DNA of 52,986 bases from Rhodospirillaceae bacterium (GTDB lineage Bacteria > Pseudomonadota > Alphaproteobacteria > UBA6615), in the NCBI GenBank assembly GCA_018702955.1, contig JABJEK010000065.1:1-52986 (forward strand). Direction: 5' to 3'. This document shows, one piece after another, positions 25,462 to 34,992 of the stretch. The notes beneath the pieces are model-generated. The model was not told the DNA's origin. It saw only the letters and a program-made list of their open reading frames with translations, and did no database searches. Both the position numbers and the translations under genes were made by a program. Positions within the stretch are counted from its first letter, which is position 1. Each line of letters starts with the position of its first letter.

Positions 25462-26061
25462 ATGGAAATGTCCGGCGAATACAAAATCAACGCATCTCGT
25501 GAAAAGGTCTGGGCGGGACTGAACGATCCGGAAGTTCTGAAGCAGTCCATTCCGGGCTGCGACGAGATCGAGCAGACATCCGACACCTCCTTCACGGCAA
25601 AGGTCACGGCAAAAGTCGGGCCGGTGAAGGCCAAATTCGCCGGCGCGGTGGAATTGACCGATATCGACGCCCCCAACGGCTATCGCATTTCGGGCGAAGG
25701 CAAAGGTGGCGCTGCCGGTTTCGCCAAGGGCGGCGCCAACGTGAAGCTCGAGGAAGACGGCGACGGCACGCTCCTCAAATACGAGGTCGATGCCCAGGTC
25801 GGCGGCAAACTGGCCCAGCTCGGCGCCCGCCTGATTGACGGTACCGCCAAGAAGATGGCGTCCCAGTTCTTCGAGAATTTCGCCGAAGTGGTGACTGACG
25901 GCGACACCGGTGAAGCCGAAGCATCTGCCGAAGCGGCCCCCGCCGCCGCGGCATCCGGGCCGGCAGCAGGCCAGGTCACGGCCATGTCTCAGGTCGGGGC
26001 CGGAACATGGATCAGCGGGCTCGTTGTCGCGGCAATCGTGCTTTACGCGTTGTTCGGCTAG
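25462..26061 (+). CDS. coxG: CoxG-like SRPBCC protein
   Basis: The 199-residue protein opens MEMSGEYKINASREKVWAGLND and continues with LKQSIPGCDEIEQ, the standard start of CoxG (carbon monoxide dehydrogenase subunit G family), a START-like beta fold. A Pro/Ala-rich linker (about 150-170) leads to one C-terminal membrane helix (VVAAIVLYALFG) that would anchor it. In Oligotropha CoxG is thought to help attach CO dehydrogenase to the membrane. It lies 159 bp before coxS. AAGGA lies nine bases before the ATG. Confidence 0.92.
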   Translation: MEMSGEYKINASREKVWAGLNDPEVLKQSIPGCDEIEQTSDTSFTAKVTAKVGPVKAKFAGAVELTDIDAPNGYRISGEGKGGAAGFAKGGANVKLEEDGDGTLLKYEVDAQVGGKLAQLGARLIDGTAKKMASQFFENFAEVVTDGDTGEAEASAEAAPAAAASGPAAGQVTAMSQVGAGTWISGLVVAAIVLYALFG

Positions 26062-26163
26062 GCGCAAACCAGATTTCTTGTCGATTTCTGCCGTATTTGA
26101 CGTGCTGCGGCTTGACGCAACGCGCCCTGCAGAAGAAACTCTGACGACTTAATAATGGGTCGG

Positions 26164-26181
26164 CGCGCGGGGCACCGCGCG
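26164..26181 (+). other. GC hairpin in the coxS leader
   Basis: CGCGCGG and CCGCGCG pair around a GGCA loop, 40 bp before the coxS start. There is no T tract, so it is not a terminator. It may stabilise the mRNA or be chance in GC-rich DNA. The rest of the 159-bp coxG-coxS gap shows two TTGACG stretches but no convincing -10 partner. Confidence 0.3.
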
Positions 26182-26220
26182 GTGGCTATAAGGGGGCAAC
26201 CCGAAACAGGGAGGAACGTT

Positions 26221-26688
26221 ATGCCCACCGTATCAATGACGGTGAACGGTAAGTCCGTATCGGCTGAAGTCGAGCCGCGGACCCTACTCGTTCAATATCT
26301 TCGCGAAAGTCTGGGAATGACCGGCACGCATGTCGGTTGCGACACGAGCCAGTGCGGCGCGTGCGTTGTCCATGTGAATGGCGAATCCCTGAAGTCCTGC
26401 ACGATGCTGGCGGCACAGGCCGAAGGCGCTGACGTGACCACGATCGAGGGGCTCGCAAACGGCGATGAACTGCATCCGATGCAGGAAGCGTTCCGCGAAA
26501 ACCACGGCCTCCAGTGCGGCTTCTGCACGCCCGGCATGGTGATGAGTGCTCTAGACCTGGTTCAGAAGAACTCGGATCCAAGCGAACAGGAAGTCCGCGA
26601 ATGGCTGGAGGGGAACCTCTGCCGCTGTACCGGCTACCACAACATCGTTAAGTCCATCCTCGCCGGTGCCCAAGCACTGAAGGGATAG
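26221..26688 (+). CDS. coxS: Molybdenum hydroxylase small subunit, [2Fe-2S] (CoxS)
   Basis: The 155-residue protein carries two [2Fe-2S] clusters that pass electrons from the molybdenum site to FAD. The N-terminal plant-type cluster uses C40, C45, C48 and C60; the C-terminal cluster uses C99, C102, C134 and C136 (CGFCTPG and CRCTGY). Start 26221 has AGGGAGG upstream; an in-frame GTG-type extension to 26155 has no support. Order S-L-M with 4-22 bp gaps is that of form II (BMS) clusters. Confidence 0.95.
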   Translation: MPTVSMTVNGKSVSAEVEPRTLLVQYLRESLGMTGTHVGCDTSQCGACVVHVNGESLKSCTMLAAQAEGADVTTIEGLANGDELHPMQEAFRENHGLQCGFCTPGMVMSALDLVQKNSDPSEQEVREWLEGNLCRCTGYHNIVKSILAGAQALKG

Positions 26689-26692
26689 CGCG

Positions 26693-29071
26693 ATGACCGG
26701 CACGGGAATCGGGGCTTCCGTCAAGCGGGTCGAGGACCAGCGTTTCCTCACCGGCAATGGCAACTACACCGACGACATCAATCGTCCGGGGCAGAGCCAC
26801 GCATGGATTCTGCGTTCACCCCATGCCCACGCGACGCTCAAGTCGGTCGATACTTCGAAGGCCGAAAAGGCCGACGGTGTCATCGCGATCTTCACCGGTG
26901 CAGATATGGCTGCCGATGAAATCGGCGGCCTTCCCTGCGGCTGGCAGATCCACAACAAGGACGGCTCGCCGATGCTGGAGCCGGGGCATCCGCCCCTGGC
27001 GCACGAGAAAGTGCGCTATGTCGGCGATCAGGTTGCGATTGTCATCGCCGCCACGCGCGATGCGGCACGCGATGCCGCCGAACTCATCGAAATTGACTAC
27101 GGTGTGTTGCCTGCGGTCATCGATATGGATTCGGCCCTTGCCGGCGGCACTCTCGTGCATGACGACGTGCCGAACAATCGTTGCTTCGACTGGGAGATCG
27201 GCGAGAAGGATGCCGTCGACGAGGCCTTCGCCGCGGCAGACCATGTCGTGTCGATCGATCTGGTCAACAACCGACTGATCCCCAATGCGATGGAGCCCCG
27301 CGCGGCAATCTCGGATTTCGACCGCTCGACCAGCCAGTACACGCTCTTCACGACATCCCAGAACCCGCATGTCATTCGCCTCCTGATGGGCGCCTTCGTG
27401 CTGCAGATTCCCGAGCACAAACTTCGGGTTGTCGCGCCGGATGTCGGCGGTGGGTTCGGTTCGAAGATTTTCCACTATGCCGAGGAAGCGATCCTCACCT
27501 GGGCTGCGGCCAAGGTCCATCAGCCGATCAAGTGGACGGCCGAACGCTCTGAATCCTTCGCGACCGACGCCCATGGTCGCGACCATGAATCCCACGCGGA
27601 ACTCGCGCTCGACAAGTCCGGCAAGTTCCTCGGGCTGCGCGTCGCAACGAAAGCCAATGTCGGTGCCTATCTGTCGACCTTCGGCTCGAGCGTTCCGACA
27701 TATCTATACGCGACACTGCTCGCCGGCGTGTACACGACGCCCGCGATCTATGCCGAGGTGCAAACGGTCTTCACCAACACGGTTCCCGTCGATGCCTATC
27801 GCGGCGCCGGGCGACCGGAATGCACCTATCTTCTCGAACGGCTGGTCACCAAGGCCGCGCGCGAGGTCGGCATCGACCCTGTCGAGCTGCGCAAGATGAA
27901 CATGATCCAGCCCGATCAGTACCCGTACCAGACGCCGGTCGCGCTGATGTATGACTGCGGTGACAGCCCGGCCACATTCGCAAGCGCGCTCAAGGCTTCC
28001 GATTATGCCGGGTTCGAGAAGCGCCGCGCCGCCGCCGAGAAGTCCGGCAAACTGCGCGGGATCGGCATCTCGACCTATGTCGAGGCTTGCGGCATTGCCC
28101 CATCGGCGGTTGCCGGCGCGCTCGGCGCGCGTGCGGGCCTTTATGAATCGGCCCAGGTCCGCGTCCACCCGACCGGTTCGGTGACGGTCTATACCGGCAC
28201 CCACAACCATGGTCAGGGTCACGAGACAACCTTCGCCCAGCTCGTGTCGGAATCCTTCGGTATCCCGATTGACCAGATCGAGATCAGCCATGGCGACACC
28301 GATCAGGTGCAGTTCGGCATGGGCACCTATGGCTCGCGTTCGCTCGCCGTTGGCGGCCCCGCGATCCTGAACGCCTGTAACAAGGTCATCGACAAGGCCA
28401 AGAAGATCGCGGCCCACATCATGGAAGCCGATGTCTCCGACATCGAGTTTGCGGACGGCAAATTCACCGTTGCAGGCACCGATAAGGAAATGGCGTTCGG
28501 CGAAATTTCACTCGCCGCCTACGTCCCGCACAATTATCCGATCGAGGAAATTGAACCGGGCCTGGACGAGAACGCGTTCTACGATCCGCTCAACTTCAGT
28601 TTCCCGGGCGGCGCGCATATCTGTGAGGTCGAGGTCGACCCCGAGACCGGTGATAGTGAAATCATCAGCTTCACCGCGGTCGACGATGTCGGGCGTGTGG
28701 TCAATCCGATGATCGTCGAAGGTCAGGTCCATGGCGGGCTCGCCCAGGGCGTGGGCCAGGCGATGCTCGAAGGCTGCGTCTATGACGATAATGGCCAGCT
28801 TCTGACCGGCTCTTACATGGACTACACCATGCCCCGGGCCGACGATCTGCCGAACTTCTCGGTTGCGACCCAGAGCGTGATGGGCGCTTCGAACCCGCTA
28901 GAAGTCAAAGGCGTGGGAGAAGTTGGTGCCATCGGTTCACCGCCCGCGGTGGTGAACGCCATTCTCGACGCGTTGGCACCTCTTGGTGTCGAAGACATTT
29001 CAATGCCCGCTACACCATTGAAGGTTTGGCAGGCCATTCAGGAATCCAGTGTCCGCCAGGCGGCGGAATAA
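26693..29071 (+). CDS. coxL: Molybdenum hydroxylase large subunit, form II CoxL
   Basis: The 792-residue catalytic subunit binds the molybdenum-pterin cofactor. The active-site loop reads AYRGAGR at 368-374, the form II signature; form I CO dehydrogenases have AYXCSFR with the cysteine that bridges Mo and Cu. GGGFGSK (near 252), [11 protein letters not shown] and the catalytic glutamate in [10 protein letters not shown] near the C-terminus are present. Length is normal. Form II enzymes are annotated as CO dehydrogenases, but CO oxidation at physiological rates is not generally established, so the substrate could be another aldehyde or N-heterocycle. Confidence 0.93.
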   Translation: MTGTGIGASVKRVEDQRFLTGNGNYTDDINRPGQSHAWILRSPHAHATLKSVDTSKAEKADGVIAIFTGADMAADEIGGLPCGWQIHNKDGSPMLEPGHPPLAHEKVRYVGDQVAIVIAATRDAARDAAELIEIDYGVLPAVIDMDSALAGGTLVHDDVPNNRCFDWEIGEKDAVDEAFAAADHVVSIDLVNNRLIPNAMEPRAAISDFDRSTSQYTLFTTSQNPHVIRLLMGAFVLQIPEHKLRVVAPDVGGGFGSKIFHYAEEAILTWAAAKVHQPIKWTAERSESFATDAHGRDHESHAELALDKSGKFLGLRVATKANVGAYLSTFGSSVPTYLYATLLAGVYTTPAIYAEVQTVFTNTVPVDAYRGAGRPECTYLLERLVTKAAREVGIDPVELRKMNMIQPDQYPYQTPVALMYDCGDSPATFASALKASDYAGFEKRRAAAEKSGKLRGIGISTYVEACGIAPSAVAGALGARAGLYESAQVRVHPTGSVTVYTGTHNHGQGHETTFAQLVSESFGIPIDQIEISHGDTDQVQFGMGTYGSRSLAVGGPAILNACNKVIDKAKKIAAHIMEADVSDIEFADGKFTVAGTDKEMAFGEISLAAYVPHNYPIEEIEPGLDENAFYDPLNFSFPGGAHICEVEVDPETGDSEIISFTAVDDVGRVVNPMIVEGQVHGGLAQGVGQAMLEGCVYDDNGQLLTGSYMDYTMPRADDLPNFSVATQSVMGASNPLEVKGVGEVGAIGSPPAVVNAILDALAPLGVEDISMPATPLKVWQAIQESSVRQAAE

Positions 29072-29093
29072 CGTCTGGTTAGGGAGATAGACG

Positions 29094-29891
29094 ATGTATC
29101 AGTTCAATTACCAAAAGGCGGGTTCCGCCGACGAAGCCGCAAGCGCCGTGACTGCCGCAGAGGACGGGCGTTTCCTGGCCGGGGGCATGACTCTCATCCC
29201 GACGCTCAAGCAGCGCCTGGCGCAGCCTTCCGATCTGGTTGATCTGGCGGGCATCAGCGACCTCGTGGGCATTGAAGATGGCGGTGATTCCATCACCATC
29301 AAGGGCATGACCCGGCACGTCGATGTGGCGAACTCTGACGTCGTCCAGTCCAAAATCCCGGCACTGGCTAGCCTGGCCGACAATATCGGCGACCCGCAGG
29401 TCCGCAACCGCGGCACCATCGGCGGCTCGCTGGCGAACAATGACCCCGCTGCCGACTATCCCGCAGCGGTCCTCGGCCTGAATGCAACCGTGATCACGAA
29501 CACGCGTGAAATCGCCGCCGAAGACTATTTCGACGGCATGTTCACGACCGTGCTCGAAGAAGGCGAACTGATCACGGCCGTGCGTTTCCCGGTTCCCGAG
29601 AAAGCGGCCTACACAAAATTCCCGAACCCCGCATCGCGCTACGCCCTCGTCGGCGTCATGGTCGCGCAGACGGGCGGCGACACACGCGTCGCCGTCACCG
29701 GTGCCGGACAGGATGGCGTGTTCCGGGCCGGCGACATCGAAAGCGCATTGTCGGGCAACTGGAGTGCCGACGCGGCAAAGGGTGTGAAAATGTCCGATGC
29801 CGACCTGAACTCGGACATTCACGCATCTGCCGAGTATCGCGCCCATCTGATTTCGGTCATGGCGAGCCGCGCGGTAACCGCCGCGGGTTAA
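29094..29891 (+). CDS. coxM: Molybdenum hydroxylase FAD-binding subunit (CoxM)
   Basis: The 265-residue protein has the two FAD pyrophosphate-binding stretches of the family, AGGMTLIPTLKQRL (near 25-38) and TIGGSLANNDPAADYP (near 108-123), followed by the CODH-C-like C-terminal domain. It accepts electrons from CoxS. A strong terminator (29915-29947) follows, separating the structural genes from coxD onward. Confidence 0.94.
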   Translation: MYQFNYQKAGSADEAASAVTAAEDGRFLAGGMTLIPTLKQRLAQPSDLVDLAGISDLVGIEDGGDSITIKGMTRHVDVANSDVVQSKIPALASLADNIGDPQVRNRGTIGGSLANNDPAADYPAAVLGLNATVITNTREIAAEDYFDGMFTTVLEEGELITAVRFPVPEKAAYTKFPNPASRYALVGVMVAQTGGDTRVAVTGAGQDGVFRAGDIESALSGNWSADAAKGVKMSDADLNSDIHASAEYRAHLISVMASRAVTAAG

Positions 29892-29914
29892 TCCCAGCCG
29901 ACAGACTTCATATT

Positions 29915-29947
29915 AATACGGCCGGGGCTTCGCTCCGGCCGTATTTC
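29915..29947 (+). terminator. Intrinsic terminator after coxM
   Basis: AATACGGCCGGGG pairs with CTCCGGCCGTATT (13 pairs including one G-U) around a CTTCG loop, followed by TTTCT. It lies 23 bp after the coxM stop and should end or reduce transcription of coxG/S/L/M before coxD. Confidence 0.88.
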
Positions 29948-30064
29948 TAGGTCTTGTTGGCCGAACGCGGCCCCTGCGCTATATCAAACACTAATTCTGC
30001 CGACCGCTATAATTTGGAACATGCGCGCACCATCTGGTTCGCGTCGAACATCGGATGAAGTCCC

Positions 30065-30988
30065 TTGATCAAAATTCCTGAAAACGTCGAAGACACACTC
30101 GAGCTCCTGTCGTCGGGAAATTACGTCTCGGACCGGAGCCTTTCCACCGCGGTGTACCTGTCCCTGAAGCTCGGCCGCCCCCTGTTTCTGGAGGGCGAAG
30201 CCGGCGTCGGCAAAACCGAGATCGCGAAGGTCCTGTCGGAGACGCTCGGGCGCCGCCTCGTCCGCCTGCAATGTTACGAGGGCCTCGACGTCGCTTCTGC
30301 CGTCTATGAGTGGAATTACTCTGCCCAGATGATCGAAATCCGGATGGCCGAAGCCGAGGGTATCGGCGACCGTGACCGCCTCGGCGACGACATCTTCTCC
30401 GACAAGTTCCTGATTCACCGGCCGCTTCTGCAGGCACTCGACCCGTCCGCCGACGGCCCGCCGGTCTTGCTTATCGATGAACTCGACCGCACGGACGAGG
30501 CCTTCGAGGCTTACCTGCTGGAAGTACTGTCCGACTTCCAGATCACCATTCCGGAAATCGGCACGGTCCGCGCCGAGGAACCGCCGATTGTCATCATCAC
30601 CTCGAACCGGACACGTGAAATCCACGATGCCCTCAAGCGTCGCTGTTTCTATTACTGGGTCGATTACCCCGATGCGGAACGCGAGCTGGAAATCCTGGCT
30701 CTCAAGGCACCGCAGGCCGACGCGCGCCTGTCGCGTCAGGTCGTTGAGTTCGTCCAGCAACTGCGCACGATGGACCTGTTCAAGGTCCCCGGTATAGCCG
30801 AAACCATCGACTGGGCATCGGCCCTGCACCAGCTCGACATTATCGAGCTGACCCCCGATGCCATCGACGACACGCTCGGTGTCCTGCTGAAATACCAGGA
30901 CGATATCGCGAAGATCCGCGGCAGCGAGGCCGCGAAGATTCTCGACGAGGTCAAGAGCGAGGTCGCGCTGGCCCAGGCCGCGACCTAG
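30065..30988 (+). CDS. coxD: MoxR-family AAA+ ATPase (CoxD)
   Basis: The 307-residue ATPase has Walker A EGEAGVGKTEIAKVL, Walker B VLLIDELDRTDEAFEAYLLE, sensor 1 VIITSNRTREI and a lid domain. CoxD-type chaperones are known to help insert sulfur and copper into the CO dehydrogenase active site in Oligotropha. Because the CoxL here is form II and lacks the Cu-binding cysteine, the job may be general Mo-site maturation. TTG 30065 is the only plausible start, since a stop codon lies just upstream in frame; its ribosome site is weak. CoxE-type VWA partner follows after 4 bp. Confidence 0.9.
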   Translation: MIKIPENVEDTLELLSSGNYVSDRSLSTAVYLSLKLGRPLFLEGEAGVGKTEIAKVLSETLGRRLVRLQCYEGLDVASAVYEWNYSAQMIEIRMAEAEGIGDRDRLGDDIFSDKFLIHRPLLQALDPSADGPPVLLIDELDRTDEAFEAYLLEVLSDFQITIPEIGTVRAEEPPIVIITSNRTREIHDALKRRCFYYWVDYPDAERELEILALKAPQADARLSRQVVEFVQQLRTMDLFKVPGIAETIDWASALHQLDIIELTPDAIDDTLGVLLKYQDDIAKIRGSEAAKILDEVKSEVALAQAAT

Positions 30989-30992
30989 GCGC

Positions 30993-32303
30993 GTGTCCGA
31001 AAAAGCGATCCCGGATGAAGCGCGCCCGGCCCTTCAGGCCAAGGCGAAGCTCGACGATTTGGCTGACGTCACTGATGTCGGTGCCGGCAAGATCGCCAAC
31101 AACATCATGCATTTCGCGCGCGTCTTGCGCGCCGCGGGCCTGCCCGTGGGCCCGGGCAAGGTCATCGAGGCCATCAAGGCCGTGGAGACGGTCGGCCTCG
31201 ACAATCGCGATGATTTCTACTGGGCGCTGCACGCGGTCTTCGTAAACCGGCGCGATCAACGCGAGATCTTCGATCAGGCCTTCCACATCTTCTGGCGCAA
31301 TCCCAAACTGCTGGAACGCATGGCGTCCCTCGTCCTGCCTTCGTTCGTCGATCCGGACGCACAACAAAACGCCGAGGAAATGAACCGCCGGCTCGCGGAA
31401 GCCCTGAAGCAGGATCAGATGGAGATGCCCGGCGAGGGCGAAGGCGACCAGGAGGAAGAAGACCCTGAGATCACCGTTGATGCGGTGATGACCTTCTCGG
31501 CCAATGAGGTGCTCCAGAAGACCGACTTCGAGAAAATGTCGAGCGAGGAGCTCGAGGCCGCCAAACGTGCGATTGCGCGGATGCGGCTGCCCATCATGGA
31601 AGTCCCGATCCGCCGGTTCCGGCGTGACGCACGCGGCCGGCGCATCGACATGCGCGCAACCCTGCGCGCCGCCTTACGCGGTGGCGGGGCCACCATTCCG
31701 CTGCAATACCGCAAGCGGCAGCGCCGTCACCCGCCCCTCGTCGTACTCTGTGACATCTCCGGGTCGATGAGCCGCTATTCGCGCATGATCCTGCATTTCA
31801 TGCACGCGGTGACCAACGACCGCGACCGTGTCCATACCTTCCTGTTCGGCACCCGTCTGACCAACGTGACTCGCCAGTTGCGCTACAAGGATGTCGACGA
31901 GGCACTCGACAAGGTCGCGGAGGCCGTCGACGACTGGTCGGGCGGAACACGCATCGGCCACGCGCTGCATGACTTCAATGCCAACTGGTCCCGGCGCGTG
32001 CTGGGCCAGGGCGCGGTGGTGCTGCTGATCACGGACGGGCTCGATCGCGACGCGGCAGACGGCCTGGACAAGGAAATCGAGCGGCTCCACATGTCGAGCC
32101 GGCGCTTGATCTGGCTTAATCCGCTCCTACGTTATGACCGTTACGAGCCGAAATCGCTTGGCGCGCGTGCCATGCTCCCGCACACCGACGAATTCCGCTC
32201 GATCCACAACCTCGAAAGCCTGGAACAGCTTGCAGAAGCCTTGTCCCGGGCCGATGGTCATGGGACCTTTCAAAGCAAATCCTGGCAGGAGGCAGCACAA
32301 TGA
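30993..32303 (+). CDS. coxE: VWA-domain protein (CoxE)
   Basis: The 436-residue protein belongs to the DUF58/CoxE VWA group that works with MoxR ATPases. The MIDAS metal site is intact as CDISGSMSRYSRM. N-terminal half contains an acidic stretch (GEGEGDQEEEDPEI). It starts with GTG 4 bp after coxD and overlaps the next gene by 4 bp. Family knowledge: CoxD and CoxE act together on the large subunit. Confidence 0.92.
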   Translation: MSEKAIPDEARPALQAKAKLDDLADVTDVGAGKIANNIMHFARVLRAAGLPVGPGKVIEAIKAVETVGLDNRDDFYWALHAVFVNRRDQREIFDQAFHIFWRNPKLLERMASLVLPSFVDPDAQQNAEEMNRRLAEALKQDQMEMPGEGEGDQEEEDPEITVDAVMTFSANEVLQKTDFEKMSSEELEAAKRAIARMRLPIMEVPIRRFRRDARGRRIDMRATLRAALRGGGATIPLQYRKRQRRHPPLVVLCDISGSMSRYSRMILHFMHAVTNDRDRVHTFLFGTRLTNVTRQLRYKDVDEALDKVAEAVDDWSGGTRIGHALHDFNANWSRRVLGQGAVVLLITDGLDRDAADGLDKEIERLHMSSRRLIWLNPLLRYDRYEPKSLGARAMLPHTDEFRSIHNLESLEQLAEALSRADGHGTFQSKSWQEAAQ

Positions 32304-32647
32304 GTGAAGCAAGCATCGATCTGCAGGCGCTTGATCACGACGATGTCGTCGAACAGGCCGCCGACTGGCGCCAATCCGGCAAGAAAGTCGCCATTGCGAC
32401 CGTGGTCACCACCTGGGGTTCCTCGCCGCGCCCCGTCGGCAGCCAGTTGGCCATCGACGAGGACGGCAACATGACCGGCTCTGTATCCGGCGGTTGCATC
32501 GAGGGTGCTGTCGTCCATGAAGCGCGCGAAGTCATGTCGGATGGCAAACCGCGGCTCCTCGATTTCGGCGTATCCAACGAGATGGCGTGGGAAGTCGGCC
32601 TCGCCTGCGGCGGCAAGGTCGAAGTCTGGGTCGAACGGCTGGACTGA
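32300..32647 (+). CDS. XdhC/CoxI N-terminal domain protein
   Basis: The 115-residue protein equals the first domain of XdhC (TVVTTWGSSPRPVGSQLAIDEDGNMTGSVSGGCIEGAVVHEA), which binds and protects the molybdenum cofactor during its sulfuration and insertion. The Rossmann half is encoded separately by the next gene, so XdhC is divided in two as in many cox clusters (coxF/coxI). The ATG overlaps the coxE stop by 4 bp. Confidence 0.92.
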   Translation: MSEASIDLQALDHDDVVEQAADWRQSGKKVAIATVVTTWGSSPRPVGSQLAIDEDGNMTGSVSGGCIEGAVVHEAREVMSDGKPRLLDFGVSNEMAWEVGLACGGKVEVWVERLD

Positions 32648-32653
32648 CGAACC

Positions 32654-33346
32654 ATGCGCCCCGAAATCCTGACATCACTCCTGGCGGCCCGCGCGGCCAA
32701 GCAACAGGTTGCGCTCGTGTCGAATCTCGAGACCGGCGACCAGACCCTCGTCTTCCGCGATCGGACCGAGGGCTCGCTCTCGCTTGATGACGACGCCCTC
32801 GATGCCACCCGCAACGCACTGCGTGACGACAAGAGCGGGCGCCTGCGTCGCGATGACGCCCCGCTGTTCGTGCAGGTTTTCAACCCGCCCAAACGGATGA
32901 TCATTGTCGGCGCCGTCCATATCGCTCAACCACTCGTCACCCTCGCCCAGACCTCGGGCTATGAGGTGGTCATCGTCGATCCACGCGGCGCCTTTGCGAC
33001 ACGCGACCGCTTTCCCGGCGTCACCTTGAGTGAAGACTGGCCGGACGATGCGCTGAACACGCTCGGCGTCGACAACCGCACCGCCGTGGTGACCCTGACC
33101 CATGATCCGAAACTCGACGATCCCGCGCTGCACGTGGCATTGCGGTCGGAGGCATTTTATATCGGCGCCCTCGGCAGCCGGAAAACCCATGCCGGTCGGG
33201 TCGAACGCTTGACCGAGGCCGGCTACACGGAAGATGAAATCGGGCTCATTCACGCGCCGGTCGGTTTGGCCATCAACGCCAAAAGCCCTGCCGAAATCGC
33301 GATCTCGATCATGGCGCAAATCACGCAGGTCCTGCACGGCGCATGA
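32654..33346 (+). CDS. XdhC Rossmann-domain protein
   Basis: The 230-residue protein has a short N-terminal part related to XdhC, then the XdhC C-terminal NAD-type Rossmann fold: MIIVGAVHIAQPLVTLAQTSGYEVVIVDPRGAFA, VVTLTHDPKLDDPAL and FYIGALGSRKTHAGR, with IHAPVGLAINAKSPAEIAISIMAQI near the end. It starts 6 bp after the N-terminal partner and overlaps the next gene by 4 bp. Together the two proteins should make a working XdhC chaperone. Confidence 0.92.
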   Translation: MRPEILTSLLAARAAKQQVALVSNLETGDQTLVFRDRTEGSLSLDDDALDATRNALRDDKSGRLRRDDAPLFVQVFNPPKRMIIVGAVHIAQPLVTLAQTSGYEVVIVDPRGAFATRDRFPGVTLSEDWPDDALNTLGVDNRTAVVTLTHDPKLDDPALHVALRSEAFYIGALGSRKTHAGRVERLTEAGYTEDEIGLIHAPVGLAINAKSPAEIAISIMAQITQVLHGA

Positions 33347-34992
33347 AGTTCGGCCCCGTCCCACTGAACCAGGCCGAGGACGCAATGCTCGTCCATGGCC
33401 AGACCCTGGGCGGGCAGCGCTACCGCAAGGGACACGTCCTCGACGCCGACGATATCACCCAACTCGCCGCCGCAGGCGTGACGGAAATCACGGTGGCGAT
33501 TTTCGAGGCCGGGGATATCGACGAGAATACAGCGGCCGGCCGCCTGGCCAAGGCCTCGACGGGTGCCGGCATCCGCGCCGGCATCGCCGGCACCGGTCGG
33601 GTCAACCTGTTCGCCCGCCATGCCGGGCTGGCCATGCTCGACCCTGCGACCGTGGACCTGATCAACCGGGTTGATGAGGGCATCACCATTTCGACGTTGC
33701 ACCCGTTTGACCGGGTTGAAGCAGAACAGATCGTCGCAACCATCAAGATCATCCCCTTCGCCGTGTCCGAGGCACACCTGATCCAGGCTGAAGAGGCAGC
33801 ACTCGCCGCCGGAGAAGACGGCCTGATTTCAGTGCACGCCTACCGTCAGCGTAGCGTCGGCCTGATCCAGACAGATCTCCCCGGTCTTCCCGACAAGGTG
33901 CTGGCCAAGACCGAAGGCGTCGTGCGCAACCGTATCGAGGCGCTTGGCAGCACCCTGTCCGCCCCCGTGACGGTCCGGCACGACCTGATCGCCATCGACG
34001 CCGCCCTTCATGGTCTGGTCGGCAGCGGTGCTGAACTGATCCTGATCGTCGGTGCATCGGCGACCACCGACCGCCGGGATGTAATTCCCGCTGCGATTAC
34101 ACAGGCGGGGGGAATCATCGAGCATTTCGGCATGCCCGTGGATCCGGGCAATCTGACGGTCCTCGCGCGGATCGGTGACGTTCCCGTTCTGGCGCTGCCG
34201 GGCTCGGCCCGCTCTCCCCGGCTCGGTGGCAATGACCTCGTGCTTGAAAGGATCATGGCCGACATCCCGGTCGACGGGAAACACATCATGGGGCTCGGCG
34301 TCGGCGGCTTGCTCAAGGAGATACCCTCCCGGCCCCTGCCCCGAACCCATGCCGCACCGCGTGCGCGGCGCCAGGAAGCGTCAACGCCACAATTTGCGGC
34401 CATCATTCTCGCGGCAGGGCAATCGCGGCGCATGGGTGCCGTCAACAAGCTGCTGATCGAAGTGGACGGCAAGCCGATGATGCGTCATGCGGTCGACGCG
34501 GCGCGGGAAGCCGGCGCCGACCCTGTGATCGTCGTGACAGGTCATCAACCGGACGCCGTGCAGGCTGCCGCAGGGGATCAGGCGATATTTGTACACAATC
34601 CCTCCTTCGACCAGGGGCTGAGCACGTCTCTCCGGGTCGGCCTTTCAGCCGTGCCGGAGAGTTGCGACGGGGTCCTGATCGCGCTTGGCGACATGCCGAA
34701 AGTCGGCGCTGAACACCTGCGCCGGCTCATCTCGTCACATGATCCTGATGAAGGACATCTCATTTGTGTGCCGACACGGAACGGAAAACGCGGTAATCCT
34801 GTATTCTGGGATCGGCGGTTTTTCGAAGACATGACCGCATTGGGTGGCGACGTCGGTGCCAAACATCTTATCGGCGACTATGAAGACGTCGTTGTTGAAG
34901 TGCCGATGTCCGACGATGCAGTGCTCACGGATGTGGATTCGCCCGCTGCACTCGAGCGCCTCGCCGAGGATGGATCGAAGGTAGAATCATGA
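33343..34992 (+). CDS. Molybdopterin-binding / MocA-like nucleotidyltransferase fusion
   Basis: The 549-residue protein joins an N-terminal molybdopterin-binding (MoeA/MoCF-like) region (about 1-335; a domain with ILIVGASATTDRRDVIPAAI and PVLALPGSARSPRLGGNDLVLERI) to a C-terminal MobA/MocA-type nucleotidyltransferase (about 350-545) with IILAAGQSRRMGAVNKLL and LIALGDMPKVGAEHL. MocA makes molybdopterin cytosine dinucleotide, the cofactor form of CoxL-type enzymes, so the fusion probably finishes the cofactor on site. Overlaps both neighbours by 4 bp. Confidence 0.9.
   Translation: MKFGPVPLNQAEDAMLVHGQTLGGQRYRKGHVLDADDITQLAAAGVTEITVAIFEAGDIDENTAAGRLAKASTGAGIRAGIAGTGRVNLFARHAGLAMLDPATVDLINRVDEGITISTLHPFDRVEAEQIVATIKIIPFAVSEAHLIQAEEAALAAGEDGLISVHAYRQRSVGLIQTDLPGLPDKVLAKTEGVVRNRIEALGSTLSAPVTVRHDLIAIDAALHGLVGSGAELILIVGASATTDRRDVIPAAITQAGGIIEHFGMPVDPGNLTVLARIGDVPVLALPGSARSPRLGGNDLVLERIMADIPVDGKHIMGLGVGGLLKEIPSRPLPRTHAAPRARRQEASTPQFAAIILAAGQSRRMGAVNKLLIEVDGKPMMRHAVDAAREAGADPVIVVTGHQPDAVQAAAGDQAIFVHNPSFDQGLSTSLRVGLSAVPESCDGVLIALGDMPKVGAEHLRRLISSHDPDEGHLICVPTRNGKRGNPVFWDRRFFEDMTALGGDVGAKHLIGDYEDVVVEVPMSDDAVLTDVDSPAALERLAEDGSKVES

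Noticed and set aside
26062..26220. Possible molybdenum cofactor riboswitch before coxS
   Set aside because: Only a simple GC hairpin (26164-26181) is seen; the conserved Moco aptamer pattern is not recognisable.
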